DNA of 64,000 nucleotides from Styela clava (GCF_964204865.1 NC_135251.1:18786001-18850000), one strand, 5' to 3'. Positions 48,801 to 60,811 are shown, numbered from the stretch's first letter. Made by a program: numbers and translations. Notes: generated by a model from the letters alone, not told the origin.

Positions 48801-51800
48801 GACGAGAAAGTGAAACAAATGTATCCACAATGGAGAAAAGAAGTTGAAGTTGCTCGAGCCAAAAAACAACTCCAGGAGCGTGGTATCAAAATATCACAGA
48901 CAAGAGAACATACTTTGCCTTCGTATGATGTTGACCATGCATATTCTCACACAGAAAGTCCATCGCCAACTCGAGAAATTCATTCCTCATTATCACAAAA
49001 TACACCAGGAAACGCTGCTAGTTCAAGTATGAAGAAAGCATCTTTCGAATCTGTATCACCTGAGGATAATGTCAAATCACCGGAACAAAGCAATAGTACC
49101 ATCAAGATTGCTGCATCACATCCTACACAAGTACCAGTCACATCCACACCTAAGTCATCTCAATCTGCTATAATCTTCAGTGAACAAGGTAATTTATATT
49201 TTTAATTTTCAATGCTCTCCTTACATTGTGCTTTACCTAGTTCTTTCAATGGATTTCCATCAATCACTTTATTCTCTACGTCACAAGGGAGAACTATGAA
49301 GTGATATAAAAAAAAACTGTTGAATAGCCTACTGCCCTGTGGCTGAGGGTAGTGTTTGAGAAACCATGTATTAAATTAATATTTCTAATCTAATATGATT
49401 CTGAATGAAATACCGTTTTTTCACTGAGATATATAGTTACAGTGCTGCGTAAATTGAATATCTGTCAGACTCGACCAAGCAAATATTGTTTGAATAGAAC
49501 AACAATCTTTTAATATAGATATGTAGTGTAAAAGGTAAATAATAGAAAATTAGGGCTGAAAATAATTTAGAAATAATTCAAATAAATGGACTCATAATTT
49601 TTGGTATATATTATTTCATGATACTATTGAACTATTTATAAGTGTGATCATTATTAGAATACAAAGTGGATATTTTAAGTATTGATTGACCACCATATTT
49701 GTAGCCTCACTCCATGCTCCTCCTGAATCATTTGCTGATACGAAAACCAAACAAGTTGATTATGTGAATGTCACATCACCAATGAGGATGCAAAGCAAAA
49801 CGAGTGATGTCGTTCACACCATTCCAACTGCAGCTTCTTCTGATGAAGGTAAAAAACGATTTTTTGCAAAGATGCATCTGCTATTAACAAGCAATTACAT
49901 AGACATGCATTTGTGGGAGATGAAAATTTGTGACAGCGTCCTTATTAATTGACCCCCCCCCCTATCAAGTGCATCTGAAACAAATAAGCTACTATCAACT
50001 GTCTCGTACTCGACGTGGACTGCATGGACTGGTAACCAGACGAGAGACCGCTGTTTTTCTCCTCCCAAGATAGGTATGAAAATTAGATCTTATCCACTTT
50101 GACCTGATGTCATCATTTTCTAAATCTGATGTCTTCCGATGATTATACTCAAGCTTCTCTTTTACCACAGGAAACAGTGACATCTCTGAACCATCAATGC
50201 TATCTGATCAGACTCCAAATGTAAAAAATGCCTCCAATTCAAAACTGGAAAGTTCTCTGGAATCTCTAGGCAATATGAGACCTACATCAATATCAAAGCC
50301 TACATCACCATCCCCAACACATCTTTTCGCAGCTACTGTGATAAAAGAAAAAGTAAGCTATCATTGTTTCTCTTTTTTACAAATAAATAAGAAAATAGTG
50401 AGAGATAGAAAATGTTTTTGAGTGCTTCTTAAGAATACTATTATTTATCAATTTACCTAATTCGATTATTGTTGAACCGCTAATCGTTAGATATCAGTGC
50501 CTTCTTGTATAGTGCCTGGTTCGAGCGAGAAAAATAAGCGTGACAAAGCGACATAAATAAAATGGAGATATTATTGTTTAAAACTTGAGAATTAACATAC
50601 CTTACAATCATTTACATATAAATTGCTTACCATATGGCCAACTGATTGATATAAATGTAAAGTGTGCCATTTGACACCGAAAGTATATAATTTTCGACTT
50701 TAAATTGAGTTGTTTTTGATAGGACAATCAATCTGATCAGAATTCGTTTGAAATTGAATCAAGATCTCGACATAATTCTTCAATCAATTCCCCAATCAAA
50801 TATCAACCTTCACCTGTTTCTGCTGTTGCAGTACATGCAAGTAATAACCACAAATCACCTGGTAAGGATATTTTTGTTGCATTCTGATATTTTTTGATTT
50901 TATGAATATTGAATAAAATGTTTTGTTTCATTGTATTTGATGAGATCTTGTATTTGTATTTGGTTAGATGGGTTACTGGGGTAGGAAGGCTGCCAAGAGC
51001 CGTCAATTACTAAAAGATATAGGCAAATAAGAAAGGACCGACTAATCCCCTGATATGGGGTGTACTAGGGCATTGTGTATTAAACTGCAGGTCGTTTCTT
51101 CTTGTTTACTTTCTATTCCGGATCCGTATGTGGCTGTTGCCACAAGGATGCGTGACTGAGATAGTATTATGAAGATAAATAAAAATAACATAATCTCTTT
51201 CCACGAAATATCAAGTATATTTATGAGCTTTCGTTAGATCATAGTCCAACTTCTTCAGATAAAACAAGATATGGCTTAATCAAATTTGGAATAATCCCCC
51301 CCTGTCAAATAGCGAATAATCCCCTGAGTTGTCATATAGCAGTTGCAAATCGTGTTTGATCGGATCTCCCTGGATACCTGTTTGATCATGTGTGTGATAT
51401 GACATCTAACTGCTCAGAGATAAATATTCATGACACAAAAAAGAGATTTCACTTTGCATCTTTCAGTGATACAACATTTTTCAAAGATCATGAATCTTTC
51501 TAACATATAATATACTCATTTTATTGTAGTAGACTTGAATTGGTTTGAACTCGAGACCTTATCACAGGTAAACATATCCAACGCTTTAATTACCAGTCTA
51601 TCGCCCATGATATAGCACTGTTGTATATTTGTTTCCAGATTCCCAATTTCTTCATATGTATTTAGATGTCAAACCTGGAAGCAGAATGAGCATGAGTTCG
51701 TTTGAATCAGATGATTTATCACCGAGGTCAAATTTATCTCCAAGGTCTGATACAACATCGCCAAGATCAAAACCACCACTGACAGGTACATCTTTTGTTT

Positions 51801-54800
51801 TTGGACCCCGAATAATACTGTTATCAAGTATGTATGAATGAAAAAAAAACTTCTTTCACTTGAAAAACTTACCCTATAAGTGTGTAGGGTGTTATAACTA
51901 AATGATAAGAGCGGGGGTGTGAAACAAGTGGTCCGCGGACCTCAACCCGACCTGCATGCCATCTAGTGTAGCCCTTGTCAACACTCAGCGGTTTTCACCA
52001 TCAAGTATAAAATATTAATCGGACAGTTTAGGTTTGAAAAGGTGATCACCATGGGTAAAAATACATTATGTTTTTTGTGCTTGCCGCAGTTTCGAATATA
52101 TGAAATATAGTTACACTAAGCAGTCAAATCCAGATTTACAATGGAGATCAAGAAATATTACCTATTGTTAATTCTTGCTTCTTTCTCTACTTTTTGTTTG
52201 TACTTTGCCACACGTTCTGTGTTTGGCCAACCAACGTATAATTGTATCAATTAAGCACCAATTGGTCATAAAATAAAACAAGTTACCATAATGGACCTTT
52301 GTGATTATACAGCATACTTCAGCAACTTTTTTCTTATGTATATCATAATTATATTCTTAGAAAAAATTGTGTTTTTCTTATTGACCTATTTGAATTATTT
52401 CACATTCATTTTCTTCCACAGCAAATGCGGCTTATCAAGCACTTCTCAAACAGCATAGTGGTCCGAAGAATCCTGATTCTATCAACATCCCAAGCATTAA
52501 TGAAGAGAGTGATGAAGATGACTTGGAGAATATTTTGTCACCGCATGGAACTGGGAAACGGTCATAATTAGTCTGATAATGAATAGATGATGTAAACTAA
52601 ATATAACTATCGGGGTAATATTTTCTGGCAATTAGTGAATTTTGGTTTGATGTACATTTTTGTGACTTTTAATTATATTTTGTGATTCAGTACAATTTGA
52701 GATTTGGATTTTTGGGATGGATTGGATTATAATTTTTTTTGCAAATTAAAATATATTCGACCTTATCTTACTTCTAAAACATTTTTCTATATAATATCAA
52801 ATTGCTCAATTTCTCTTTGCAGATCACAATTTGCACCTTCGGAAAATTCTGATTCAGGTACAGTGGATGAGTTTACTACTATGTCTGTTTATATGCACAG
52901 ACTTTTATTTTATTTGCAAAGTGGATGACACATTTGACGTGAAAGGCATTTGTCAACTAATATTTATGGTATGGCCTAATGATTAAAGCGTTAGACTTAA
53001 CAGTGTTGGCATCGCAAAATCAAATCTTATGTGTGGGCAATGCCTGATCGGAAAGATTATCGCCCTTCCAAATAATGGTGACACTTCGCAGATCTTTAGA
53101 TACTAGGGCAGCGTTTTCCAACCTTTTTTGGTCGCGGACTATTTTCTCACCGGCGAAACCCTTTGCGGACTCAAGGTGCGTTTATTGCAACCGTATACGT
53201 GTGTGTGAACAGGCAATAAAACCGAACACAACAGAATTTTAACGAATTTCAACAATGGCCTTTTCTGTCGCACAATATTCAATCCAAGACAACGACGAGA
53301 ATTTAAGATGTATTCCTATTTTAACTTAATTGTGTTCATGATAATTTGCTGTTGCGTTGATGTACGTACCAATGTGGAGGCAGTTAAGCAAAGAATCCTA
53401 AGGGAAAATGCCCTGGTACGGTAGCATCCAAAATTTTGCGATTTGCAATGTCGAACATGCATTTTTAATCGGTCGCGGACCATCATAAAACAAAACCTAT
53501 GGTGTTCTTCGTTTTATTTTTAGTATTTTGTATTCCCGCTTTTCAATTTAGAAAATTTGGGTTGCCATCATTGACACCAACCAAAAAAAAAAAAATTATT
53601 CCTCGTTGTGAGAACTTGCGAGAAACACCACTTAGGTATTTATCGAAGCATGTGCAGATTCGTGTTTTCGTCGAAAATCGAATAGTAAATTGCTATTCTA
53701 ATAGTTGAATATTCGAATATATATGCCCAGATATAGGCTACTCATTAACCAGTAATTATTGACTCGATTAATGTTATGTTACTAAACTTGCTTTTTATGT
53801 TTTATGTGAATTCTAACGTAAATCGCAACGTGGCTGAATTTCTGGCTCTTGCGGACTCATTTGAGACCGCGGACTCTGGTTGGGAAGCACTGTACTAGGG
53901 CCTGCTTGTGTGAGGCCATGTTTGGACCAAAAATCATGAATAAGCATCGTATAAAAATTTCCTCAAAACAGTTATCTTGAATTCAAATTTAATCATTAAT
54001 GTTGCCGACAAGATGATATTTTCTGGAAATTTTTAGATGAAGATGATTCATTCAGTTCTCGGAAGGACAATGCCCCAGTTTATATTCCAACTGCAATGTC
54101 ATCTGAGTAAGTTAAGTTTCATCTTTAAAAAGACCTGTTTACATTCGTTGCATTGTATGATCTATTTTTTTTAGATCAAAAGCAAAAGGACAAAATCAAC
54201 TGTCTAGGCCAAGAGCAGTTCCTAAAGGTATGAGTTGCTTTTTATCAGTTCAAGGGTATTATATACAGAAATGGCGAAAACCGAATAGTTTACTATTTCG
54301 AATTTAACACAACACAATGTAACACAAGAGAAGGCCTCAAGACAATGGTAAATTCACAGAAATCAAATTTGGTGATGCAAAATAATTGAGATAAACATTG
54401 TTTTGATTTGTAATCTCTATTTTATTTTGTCGAAATTACTAATTTTTTGTCTATAATATGATAACGAGAATATTGGTCAGAGACCGAAGACTTATCGATC
54501 GAAAGTTACGGGATCTCCAAAACAGAAACTGCGGTTTCGATTTGAAAAATTTTGCAAGCCCGAACTGGATTGTTTCGATTAGGGATTTTAGGTTTCGATT
54601 TTCAGCCAATATAAAAAATGTAGGAAACAATAGCCAACTCCCCACATCGAACGGGATTGTTTCGATTAGTTTCCAGCCAATAGCCTATTTACCAATCCGT
54701 TATTTTGTGTCAAATACAACGGCGCTAACCCGGGTTGCGACGGCTATCCAAACACAGCCTAGCGATATTTTGGTGAGGAATTCTGCAATCCCGAACCTGA

Positions 54801-55807
54801 TAGAGGGATATGGACATTGCTTAAAGAGTATTTATAAGTAACGAGATATGATCTTGCGGCGTGTATCCTTCTCTCTGACTCAATAGTGTGGAAAATGGAA
54901 AATTTCTCGAAGGAAACTTGCGCATCGCGAAGACGTCAAAGTTACAAAAGGGATATGGACAATGCTTTAAGATTAATCTCGAGATACGATCTAGCGGTGT
55001 ATACCCGTCGTTCTGACTCACTAGCGTGAAAACTTGCGCATTGCACACACACACACATTCAGTGCGTTTCAAAAATCTCTCGGTTTGCAAAAATCCAGAT
55101 CTCTCCATCACTAATTAGTTAATAACTTGCTAATTATACAACATAATTCATTCAAAATCGATAGGCTTTTGGTACGAGCTATGGTGAATGCACTTATATT
55201 AGTACAAATATATTATATTTTAACTCGTTTTCACCAAATTTTCCAGTTTTTTTTTTGGGTCCCATTACCACTGCAAACAGCATTTCAACCATGATTTAAA
55301 AATATTTTATCAATCTGTCGATTCTTATCTGAGCTTTAGCTAAATAGCCAGTCGGCCCTTTCTGCTAACATACTTGGACGACACTTATGCTATATTTATT
55401 TTCCTAATGTTACTTCGTGAAATTTTGCTGGTGGCTCTATATAAGTCTTTTTAAAAAGGGTCTTTGAAACAGATCAGCCACTGCTAGGTAAGGATCTATT
55501 ATAGCTTGGAATCTTTCTGGTTGGTATTACCTACCATATTTATTACACCCGACATGGGATTTGAACCTGGACGTTATCATAGTTAGGTCCAACGCTTTAA
55601 CCACCAGGCCATCACATATTTAAATTTTGAAATGATAAATCAGGAAAATGTTTAGTCTTATTGTGTTTAACAGCTCCATGGGATACAGATACTGAGGATG
55701 AATTTGAAAATGAGGAAACTTATCTTTCCAACACAGGAGGAAGTTCTAAATGGGATCAGAAGTTACAGAAATATGATGCCCAGGATGATTTTGACTTTTA
55801 TGATTGA
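45809..55807 (+). CDS. KIZ: Kizuna homologue, centrosomal protein, 574 aa, 12 exons
   Basis: Exons 45809-45867, 48083-48308, 48792-49188, 49705-49848, 50171-50352, 50723-50861, 51639-51785, 52422-52560, 52823-52857, 54037-54106, 54175-54227 and 55674-55807 join in phase with GT-AG introns. The N-terminal 100 residues are a coiled coil matching vertebrate KIZ: YYDSQVQYQKRVGE, KLRSYWKQICEREEKA, TSKLQKMKVEYDEKVKQM. A long Ser/Pro-rich disordered region follows, with many SP sites and a SPRS repeat near residues 400-415. Next is a conserved NAAYQALLKQ patch, then an acidic end (DDFDFYD). KIZ is a PLK1 substrate that stabilises the pericentriolar material at spindle poles and is linked to cilia in vertebrates. 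The ATG was chosen to match the family; the frame is open upstream to 45647. Confidence 0.88.
45982..46403. mobile_element. 422-bp TIR element in KIZ intron 1, with 10-bp TSD
   Basis: The termini tctagtatagtttagtacca and its inverse are about 29 bp long with one mismatch. Both flanks carry ccaaaatatg (45972-45981 and 46404-46413). A 9-10 bp TSD suggests a Mutator-like origin. No transposase. Confidence 0.85.
46969..47390. repeat. irregular tandem repeat in KIZ intron 1
   Basis: Three units each start ttttac(a/g)cggatgta and run through agtcgcacaaacactctc and caaaggtcaa-cgtccat. Starts are near 46969, 47194 and 47343. Related tgcacgcc and ggcatggaattc-type fragments lie on both sides, so this may be the inside of a larger element (about 46610-47660). 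Confidence 0.7.
51541..51610 (-). repeat. tRNA-derived SINE fragment in a KIZ intron
   Basis: On the minus strand gcgatagactggtaattaaa and aagcgttgga are A-box-like, and gagttcaaacc is B-box-like. It shares the aaagcgttgga core with the copies at 52968 and 55495. Confidence 0.6.
52968..53060 (+). repeat. tRNA-derived SINE fragment in a KIZ intron
   Basis: The plus strand reads tggcctaatgattaaagcgt as A-box region and atcaaatctt in place of the B box. The tail (cggaaagatta) resembles that of the 55495 copy. It ends shortly before the hAT insertion at 53109. Confidence 0.55.
53109..53892. mobile_element. hAT-type element, 784 bp, in a KIZ intron, perfect 8-bp TSD
   Basis: The ends cagcgttttccaacc and ggttgggaagcactg are inverted. 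Identical tactaggg lies at 53101-53108 and 53893-53900. Subterminal tcgcggacta / gcggactc repeats are present. It shares interior sequence with the element at 13850-15442. No transposase. Confidence 0.9.
54803..55042. repeat. degenerate direct repeat in a KIZ intron
   Basis: Two copies begin agggatatggaca-tgctt (near 54804 and 54949), run through cgagata-gatct and ttctgactca, and end aacttgcgcat. Spacing is about 145 bp. Confidence 0.7.
55495..55615 (-). repeat. tRNA-derived SINE in the last KIZ intron
   Basis: On the minus strand the A-box region is tggcctggtggttaaagcgt (from 55611) and the B box is ggttcaaatcc (55567-55557), followed by a short body. It is the best-preserved of the three related copies in this gene. 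Confidence 0.75.
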
Positions 55808-56495
55808 TAAATGCTCGAGGACATTGCTGTAACAGCTTACGAAAGTATTTACAACAGCTGTACAGAAATGGAATGACTAACTCCACATGAATGAATTTAA
55901 TGAAATTCATGATTTCATTTAGTTACTGTAAAAGAGAAGGGTTCTAATTGAGACACTTTCTACATAATTTATAATGAACTTGAATTAACTGATGAGTGCG
56001 TAACATTTGTTGATGGCATCTTGAGAGTACTTCAATTATTACGACGATGTTGTCGTGATATTTCAAGTTTCATCAAATTAGTTCTTTGCTATTCAGTGAG
56101 TGCTTGGCTGCATTCTGATGCCAAATTTCTGCCTATGGAATGTTAAATTTTATGAGAAGTGATGGGACTCGAGAATTTTTATTTGGAGGTTGTGCGAACA
56201 AGTTCATGTTAAAGATGTTAGACAACCGCAGCATGGCAAATGAGTAACAGCAATGGGCGATTAGCGTTATATAAGGCATTTCGAAAGTTATGTATTAGAT
56301 CTGTGTAATGCGTGTCATGTTAATGTACGGTATGTATCTGAGGGACATACATTACCAAATATAACCTTTATTTCATATGTGTAAATCTTATGTTGGCGTT
56401 CTTGTAATGTAAAAGGACATAAATACTTTTTTATAGTCATTAAGTTTAGATATATTTTATACTGAATTCTATTGTTATACTCGTTTGATACACTG

Positions 56496-56501
56496 AATAA
56501 A
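56496..56501 (+). terminator. poly(A) signal of KIZ
   Basis: AATAAA lies 689 bp after the KIZ stop and only 40 bp before the next ATG. Confidence 0.65.
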
Positions 56502-56520
56502 AATTATATTTTCGTGCATA

Positions 56521-56526
56521 TTTTAG
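56521..56526 (+). promoter_or_regulatory. candidate (trans-)splice acceptor between KIZ and MKRN2OS
   Basis: ttttag lies 14 nt before the MKRN2OS ATG and 20 nt after the KIZ AATAAA. In organisms with spliced-leader operons this arrangement marks the start of a downstream cistron. Confidence 0.4.
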
Positions 56527-56540
56527 AATCTAATTTTTAA

Positions 56541-57191
56541 ATGGAAGAAGAACTTATCGTTATTAAACACTGTGCCACTATAGTTTGTAAATCTTCACCA
56601 GACGTTTGCTTTGCGTGTTTGGAGCCAATCGATTATGGAGCTACTCCTCCACCAACATTTTATGACTGTCCAATAACTAATGGTCACAGAAATATTTTTT
56701 CTATTATTGTAAAACCTACTGATGATACATGGGATTCTGCTTGTAAATCTGACTGTGATCTCCATATTGGCATCACTGATGGCAGTGGGAAAGTTGCAAG
56801 TTATGACTGGCATGGGATTGCAAGAGAAAGCAAGGGCTGGGAGGGAAGCCTTGTGATATACCAAGTTCAGACTTCTGACGTATTCCAATTAGAATACATA
56901 TGGAAAAATGTTATAGATAAACTTGAAAATGATGGAAATTGGTCAGCCTATGAATATGATGAAGACCAACACAACTGCTTTGATTATGTGTTAGCTTTCT
57001 TGGACAAAGTTGAACAGGAATATAAAGTAAGGTATGAATCTAGTTTACCACTTGGTCTGGTGCGGATGGAGGATAGAAGTGAGACAAGGCGGAAATTTAT
57101 CGAAGATTTCATTCTGCCAAAGATGCAAGAGGCTGTCGAGTATACGAGAATATTAAATGAAGTGAGAAATCACAGCTATGCAATCATATAA
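56541..57191 (+). CDS. MKRN2OS: MKRN2OS homologue, 216 aa, single exon
   Basis: The frame matches the vertebrate MKRN2 opposite-strand protein along most of its length. Visible elements in order are a Cys-containing N-terminal segment (VCFACLEPI), TNGHRNIFSIIVKPT, the strongly conserved DLHIGITDGSGKVASYDWHG, WEGSL, and DQHNCFDYVLAFL. A C-terminal helical part follows (RRKFIEDFILPKMQEA). Length is close to the vertebrate protein. Its biochemical role is unknown to me. It starts 40 bp after the KIZ poly(A) signal on the same strand and converges with the ZC2HC1-family gene. There is no makorin gene in this window, so the antisense arrangement that gave the vertebrate gene its name is absent here. 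Start: first ATG after an acceptor-like ttttag. Confidence 0.9.
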   Translation: MEEELIVIKHCATIVCKSSPDVCFACLEPIDYGATPPPTFYDCPITNGHRNIFSIIVKPTDDTWDSACKSDCDLHIGITDGSGKVASYDWHGIARESKGWEGSLVIYQVQTSDVFQLEYIWKNVIDKLENDGNWSAYEYDEDQHNCFDYVLAFLDKVEQEYKVRYESSLPLGLVRMEDRSETRRKFIEDFILPKMQEAVEYTRILNEVRNHSYAII

Positions 57192-57219
57192 TTTTGTTAC
57201 ACAGAGGAAAATTGCCAGC

Positions 57220-57225
57220 AATAAA
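57220..57225 (+). terminator. poly(A) signal of the MKRN2OS homologue
   Basis: AATAAA lies 28 bp after the stop codon. Confidence 0.6.
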
Positions 57226-57978
57226 ATCTCATATTTTGGGGATTCAAGTGATTAATATTGGCAAGGCAGGAATTGTCTTGAAATGGATGATCTGACCAAC
57301 TGCACGGTGCACTGTATTCACCACTTAAACAGAGGATACATCTCTTACAGAAATATGGTTGCTTTTAATAAAACGTTTAAACGAGGGAATACATTGCAGC
57401 AAAATACCTTCAAAATAGCAACTGTAAAACTATATATAGTATTTATATATATAAATTAAATCGTAGTAAAAAAAATAAATGAATATTTATGGAATGATGT
57501 ACGATTACGGAAGTTGTAATGACACAGCTGTGCCTGTGGGTAAGGTTCTTCTGTTTTCTCAAAGACTATTTCGGAATCAAACAAAATGATTTGATATACA
57601 AGTGTCCATAAAAAGCCAGAAACAAATATTTGTTCCTTTACTGATAATAGGTCTTCAGTACATTTCGTCAGGCATGGGAAATATACATGTGATGCCTTAA
57701 AATATAAATGATAGAACGCTTGTTCAGACACGAGGTATATAGATATGGTGAACTAAAACAAACAACCTGAATAGAGGGCACACAACAACGTTTGCGTAAA
57801 TATCGTAAAAACAATGATGAGAAAGTTTGTTCAGCTTGTTAAAGAATGAATTTTTAAATTTAGGAAGGAAGATCGAATCATAAAAAATCGTGGAAGATCT
57901 TGATGTTAATTGGCTCACAGTTTAAACTAAATTACAAAAAGGCAAGATGGCTTTATCAATAAAATTATGTGAAAGTTC

Positions 57979-57984
57979 TTTATT
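57979..57984 (-). terminator. candidate poly(A) signal of the ZC2HC1-family gene
   Basis: On the minus strand AATAAA lies about 225 bp after the stop codon. A second AATAAA overlaps the stop itself (58210-58205). Confidence 0.4.
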
Positions 57985-58208
57985 TTTGTATTTATGAGCA
58001 ACATACAGAGAAATGTTTAAAATTAAGTGTTCTGGAAATTTCCATTGCTGAAATCCAGTCTCAAAAAATACAGATATGGAAATGATGGTCATAAACTTCC
58101 ATAATTTATCGACAAATCTTCAGCAGCATTAACTAAGAATAAAGGTTACTGCTTCAGATCATGTAAGCTCATAAAGTGGATTTAAATGTCAAATTTAGTA
58201 ATTATTTA

Positions 58209-60811
58209 TTACACCCCACGTCGCTTTGGAGGTTTTGGTCTTGATTTTATGTCCTTGCATCTTGGAATGTGTCGTTGAGCAACATAAGGATCGAACTTTC
58301 TGTCACAATATTGACAGTGTACATAGTCTGGATTTTCCATTGGTGGCGGAGGAGTCAAATCAGACAAGCTTCCTCCATTTGCTAGATGGATTTGTGCCTT
58401 TTTTGCTTCTCTGACTGTCCTAACAAAGTCTTCATGTTTGCTTCGCCAGTTTGATTTTTTCACAGGCTAGGTATAAAATATAAAAATTTATATGTTTTGC
58501 AAGTTTAATCAAAAATAGTTTAAATCTATGGTACCTTACAAAGGTTTGATATATCCCAAACACACAAATTGTATGGACTCAAAAATATAAAGTAAGATAA
58601 AATGACGAAATTACTCTTTTTCATATTACAGTGATCGTACGGGCACAAAGATTGATTTGATTTAAAGTTCATTTAACAGAGAATTTTCCAGATTTGGCTA
58701 GGTGAATCTCAAAGAAAGTCAATACCAAAAGCATCACAGAATGCTTTTCCAGATCTATCAACCCTTGCCATTGTAAAAATTTAAAAATAATGATTCGCAT
58801 CCACACCCCAATTGTATCATTCGTTTTTGGCTGAATAGCAGAATGTATAGAAAATTGGGTGCTCCCGAAGTCCGTGCACCAAGATGGCGCACAACCTGAA
58901 CCCTAACCTGGTACATATACTATGTTCAGGTTGTGCGCCATCTTGGTGCACATGCTTCTGGAGGTCCGGAAATTGCACTGATAATGTAATTAATAGAAAA
59001 CATAGCCTATAACTCACCGGGGTTCTAGCTTTCGTTACAACATTCTGTATTGCATATTTTTCTATTTCTGTTCCTTGTGTTCTAGCTTTTGTCATATCGA
59101 AAACTTTTCTCTTTTTGTTTTTGGATTTTTTACAAACATTCAAATGTTTAGCAAGACGATCATCAGCAAATTTTCGACCACATATTTTACAAGGCACAGT
59201 ATGTATAGCAACATTCTCTTCATCTGGTTGTCTTTGGGAATATGTAGCCACTGTATTTCTTGGTGATTTTTTCGTTGTTATTAGGGGAGGGGATATAGGA
59301 GGACGTGACACTGGTTCTCTCTCTTGTTTCATTTTTAAGTCAGGTGACAGTTTATTTCGTTGACTGTGTTTAACTTGGTGCATTGGTGTGGCGTGTGTTT
59401 TATCTTTTTTTGGTGTTCCTCTACTACTTCCACTACTCGCATCTCTTCGTACTAAAACAGGTTTCATCTGGAATCCAACATCTGATTTGTCATCTTCTTC
59501 ATCGCCAGATAATACATTGTGATTTGAAGGCCTGAATCTTCTTAATGGGACTTTCATAGGTTTGGAACTTGGTGCATTAGAAGTAAGAAAAAGGAGTTCA
59601 TTTTCAGAATCATTTTCACTTCCTGATGTTCCGTATCCTCCACTGTCCAACCGTGTTCTTTTGTCTACCTCCCGCATTCTGGCAAGATCAAGTTGTTTCT
59701 GTCTCATCTGTCTTTCAAGTTCAGCAATTTTTCTTTCATTATCATTCTGAAAACCTTGTCGTAATGGTTCTTGTCTTCCTGATTGTTTATTCTTTTGTTT
59801 TTGTATAACAGGAGAAATTGATCTCTTCGTATGAACACCGTTGGTATCAAAACCTCTGTTCGTGGTTTTATGTTTTCTGGCTGCAAATTGAAGTGGTGGT
59901 TTTGCATTCAATTTGTTTGATTTATTGAAATGAGACTCCGATGAGTCGAATTCTCCTGCAGAACCAATAACAGGTTGTTGATGCCTTTGGTGTTTTTCAA
60001 GTCTCGCCATTCTTTCGGCATCTTGTTGCTGCTGCCACTTTTCAAAATCTGTTAGTTTTCGTTTCGTAGTCTTTTCGGTAGGAAATCCAGGACTGTCTTG
60101 TAAATTTGGCCGTTTTTCTTCCAACTTTATCAATTTCCTTTGTTTCAACTTGCGCTCACGAAGTAAACGAAGATGTTGTACATTTGGTGGCGGAGATGCA
60201 TGGCCCTCATCAATGGTGGCTTGCATATTGTTTCCATTTTGCATATGATGAACTTGCTCTGTTGCTGGTCCCACACTGCGGATTTTAACAGGTGGAGTTC
60301 CTGAAGTTTGACCTTCTCTTTCTGTGTGAAAGCTGCGAGCTTTTCGTGTATTGTTGATGGGAGGTAATTTGTGAGGTTTTTGAGGATATTGTTTGTTTTG
60401 AGCAGAATTTGTAATTCTTCTTTGATACGCTGCAGAATATCCTGAAGATTTCTCGTGTTGTCTTTCATTTGTACTCAAAATTCGAGAAGTACTCTCTTTT
60501 GAAGGTCTTTTATTTCTATTACCAGAATGCATTTCTACTCTTTTCAAAGCATCTTCTCGCCATTTGTCATAAATAGAAGTCATTTTCCTTTCTTTTTCCA
60601 GCTGAAGTTTTTCTTGATAATCTTTTTGAAGCTTCTGCAAGGGTGACAAATTATTTATTGAATCAGTTTTTTCTTTTTGTATCTGAGTAAATCCACCATT
60701 ATGATGCCGATTAGCTGGACTATTTCCTGCATTTGTGTTATTTATTCTCGTTGGTATTCTACTTTGGGAATTCATTGCATAGGTTTGAGGACTGTAATAC
60801 AATGAAGCCAT
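58209..60811 (-). CDS. ZC2HC1C: ZC2HC1-family protein (ZC2HC1C-like), 683 aa, 2 exons
   Basis: Minus-strand exons are 60811-59018 and 58466-58209, joined in phase 0. The donor gtgagt and acceptor cctag are clear. Residues 1-530 are polar, with Lys/Glu/Gln-rich helical stretches (LQKDYQEKLQLEKERKM; IAELERQMRQKQLDLARM), likely coiled coil. Two zinc fingers of the zf-C2HC_2 type, C-X2-C-X11-H-X3-C, lie at about 541-560 and 649-668. Between them is the family motif PVKKSNWRSKHEDF. The end is basic (PKPPKRRGV). Paralogues ZC2HC1A, B and C share the fingers; the long N-terminal region favours C, without certainty. The biochemical role is poorly known. The start at 60811 lies 8 nt after an acceptor-like ttatag, so there is an upstream leader exon or a trans-spliced leader. 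The open frame upstream of this ATG is intron. Confidence 0.88.
58861..58966. repeat. palindromic element, family copy 5, in the ZC2HC1-family intron
   Basis: Arms gtgcaccaagatggcgcaca and its inverse extend to about 43 bp each and flank a loop with cctaacctggtacatatact. It is the best-preserved copy in the window. Confidence 0.9.

Noticed and set aside
49950-50030. Possible extra KIZ exon (acatctgaaacaaataagc, then gtaacc)
   Set aside because: No acceptor places it in the phase needed by its neighbours, and exons 4 and 5 join cleanly without it.
54458-54841. 127-codon plus-strand frame in a KIZ intron
   Set aside because: It contains internal sequence repeats (gattgtttcgattag), overlaps the start of the direct repeat at 54803, and has no splice context or family.
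58817-59017. Read-through of ZC2HC1-family exon 1 into the intron
   Set aside because: The gtgagt donor at 59017 and the in-phase PVKKSNW exon show that splicing occurs; the read-through crosses a palindromic element.
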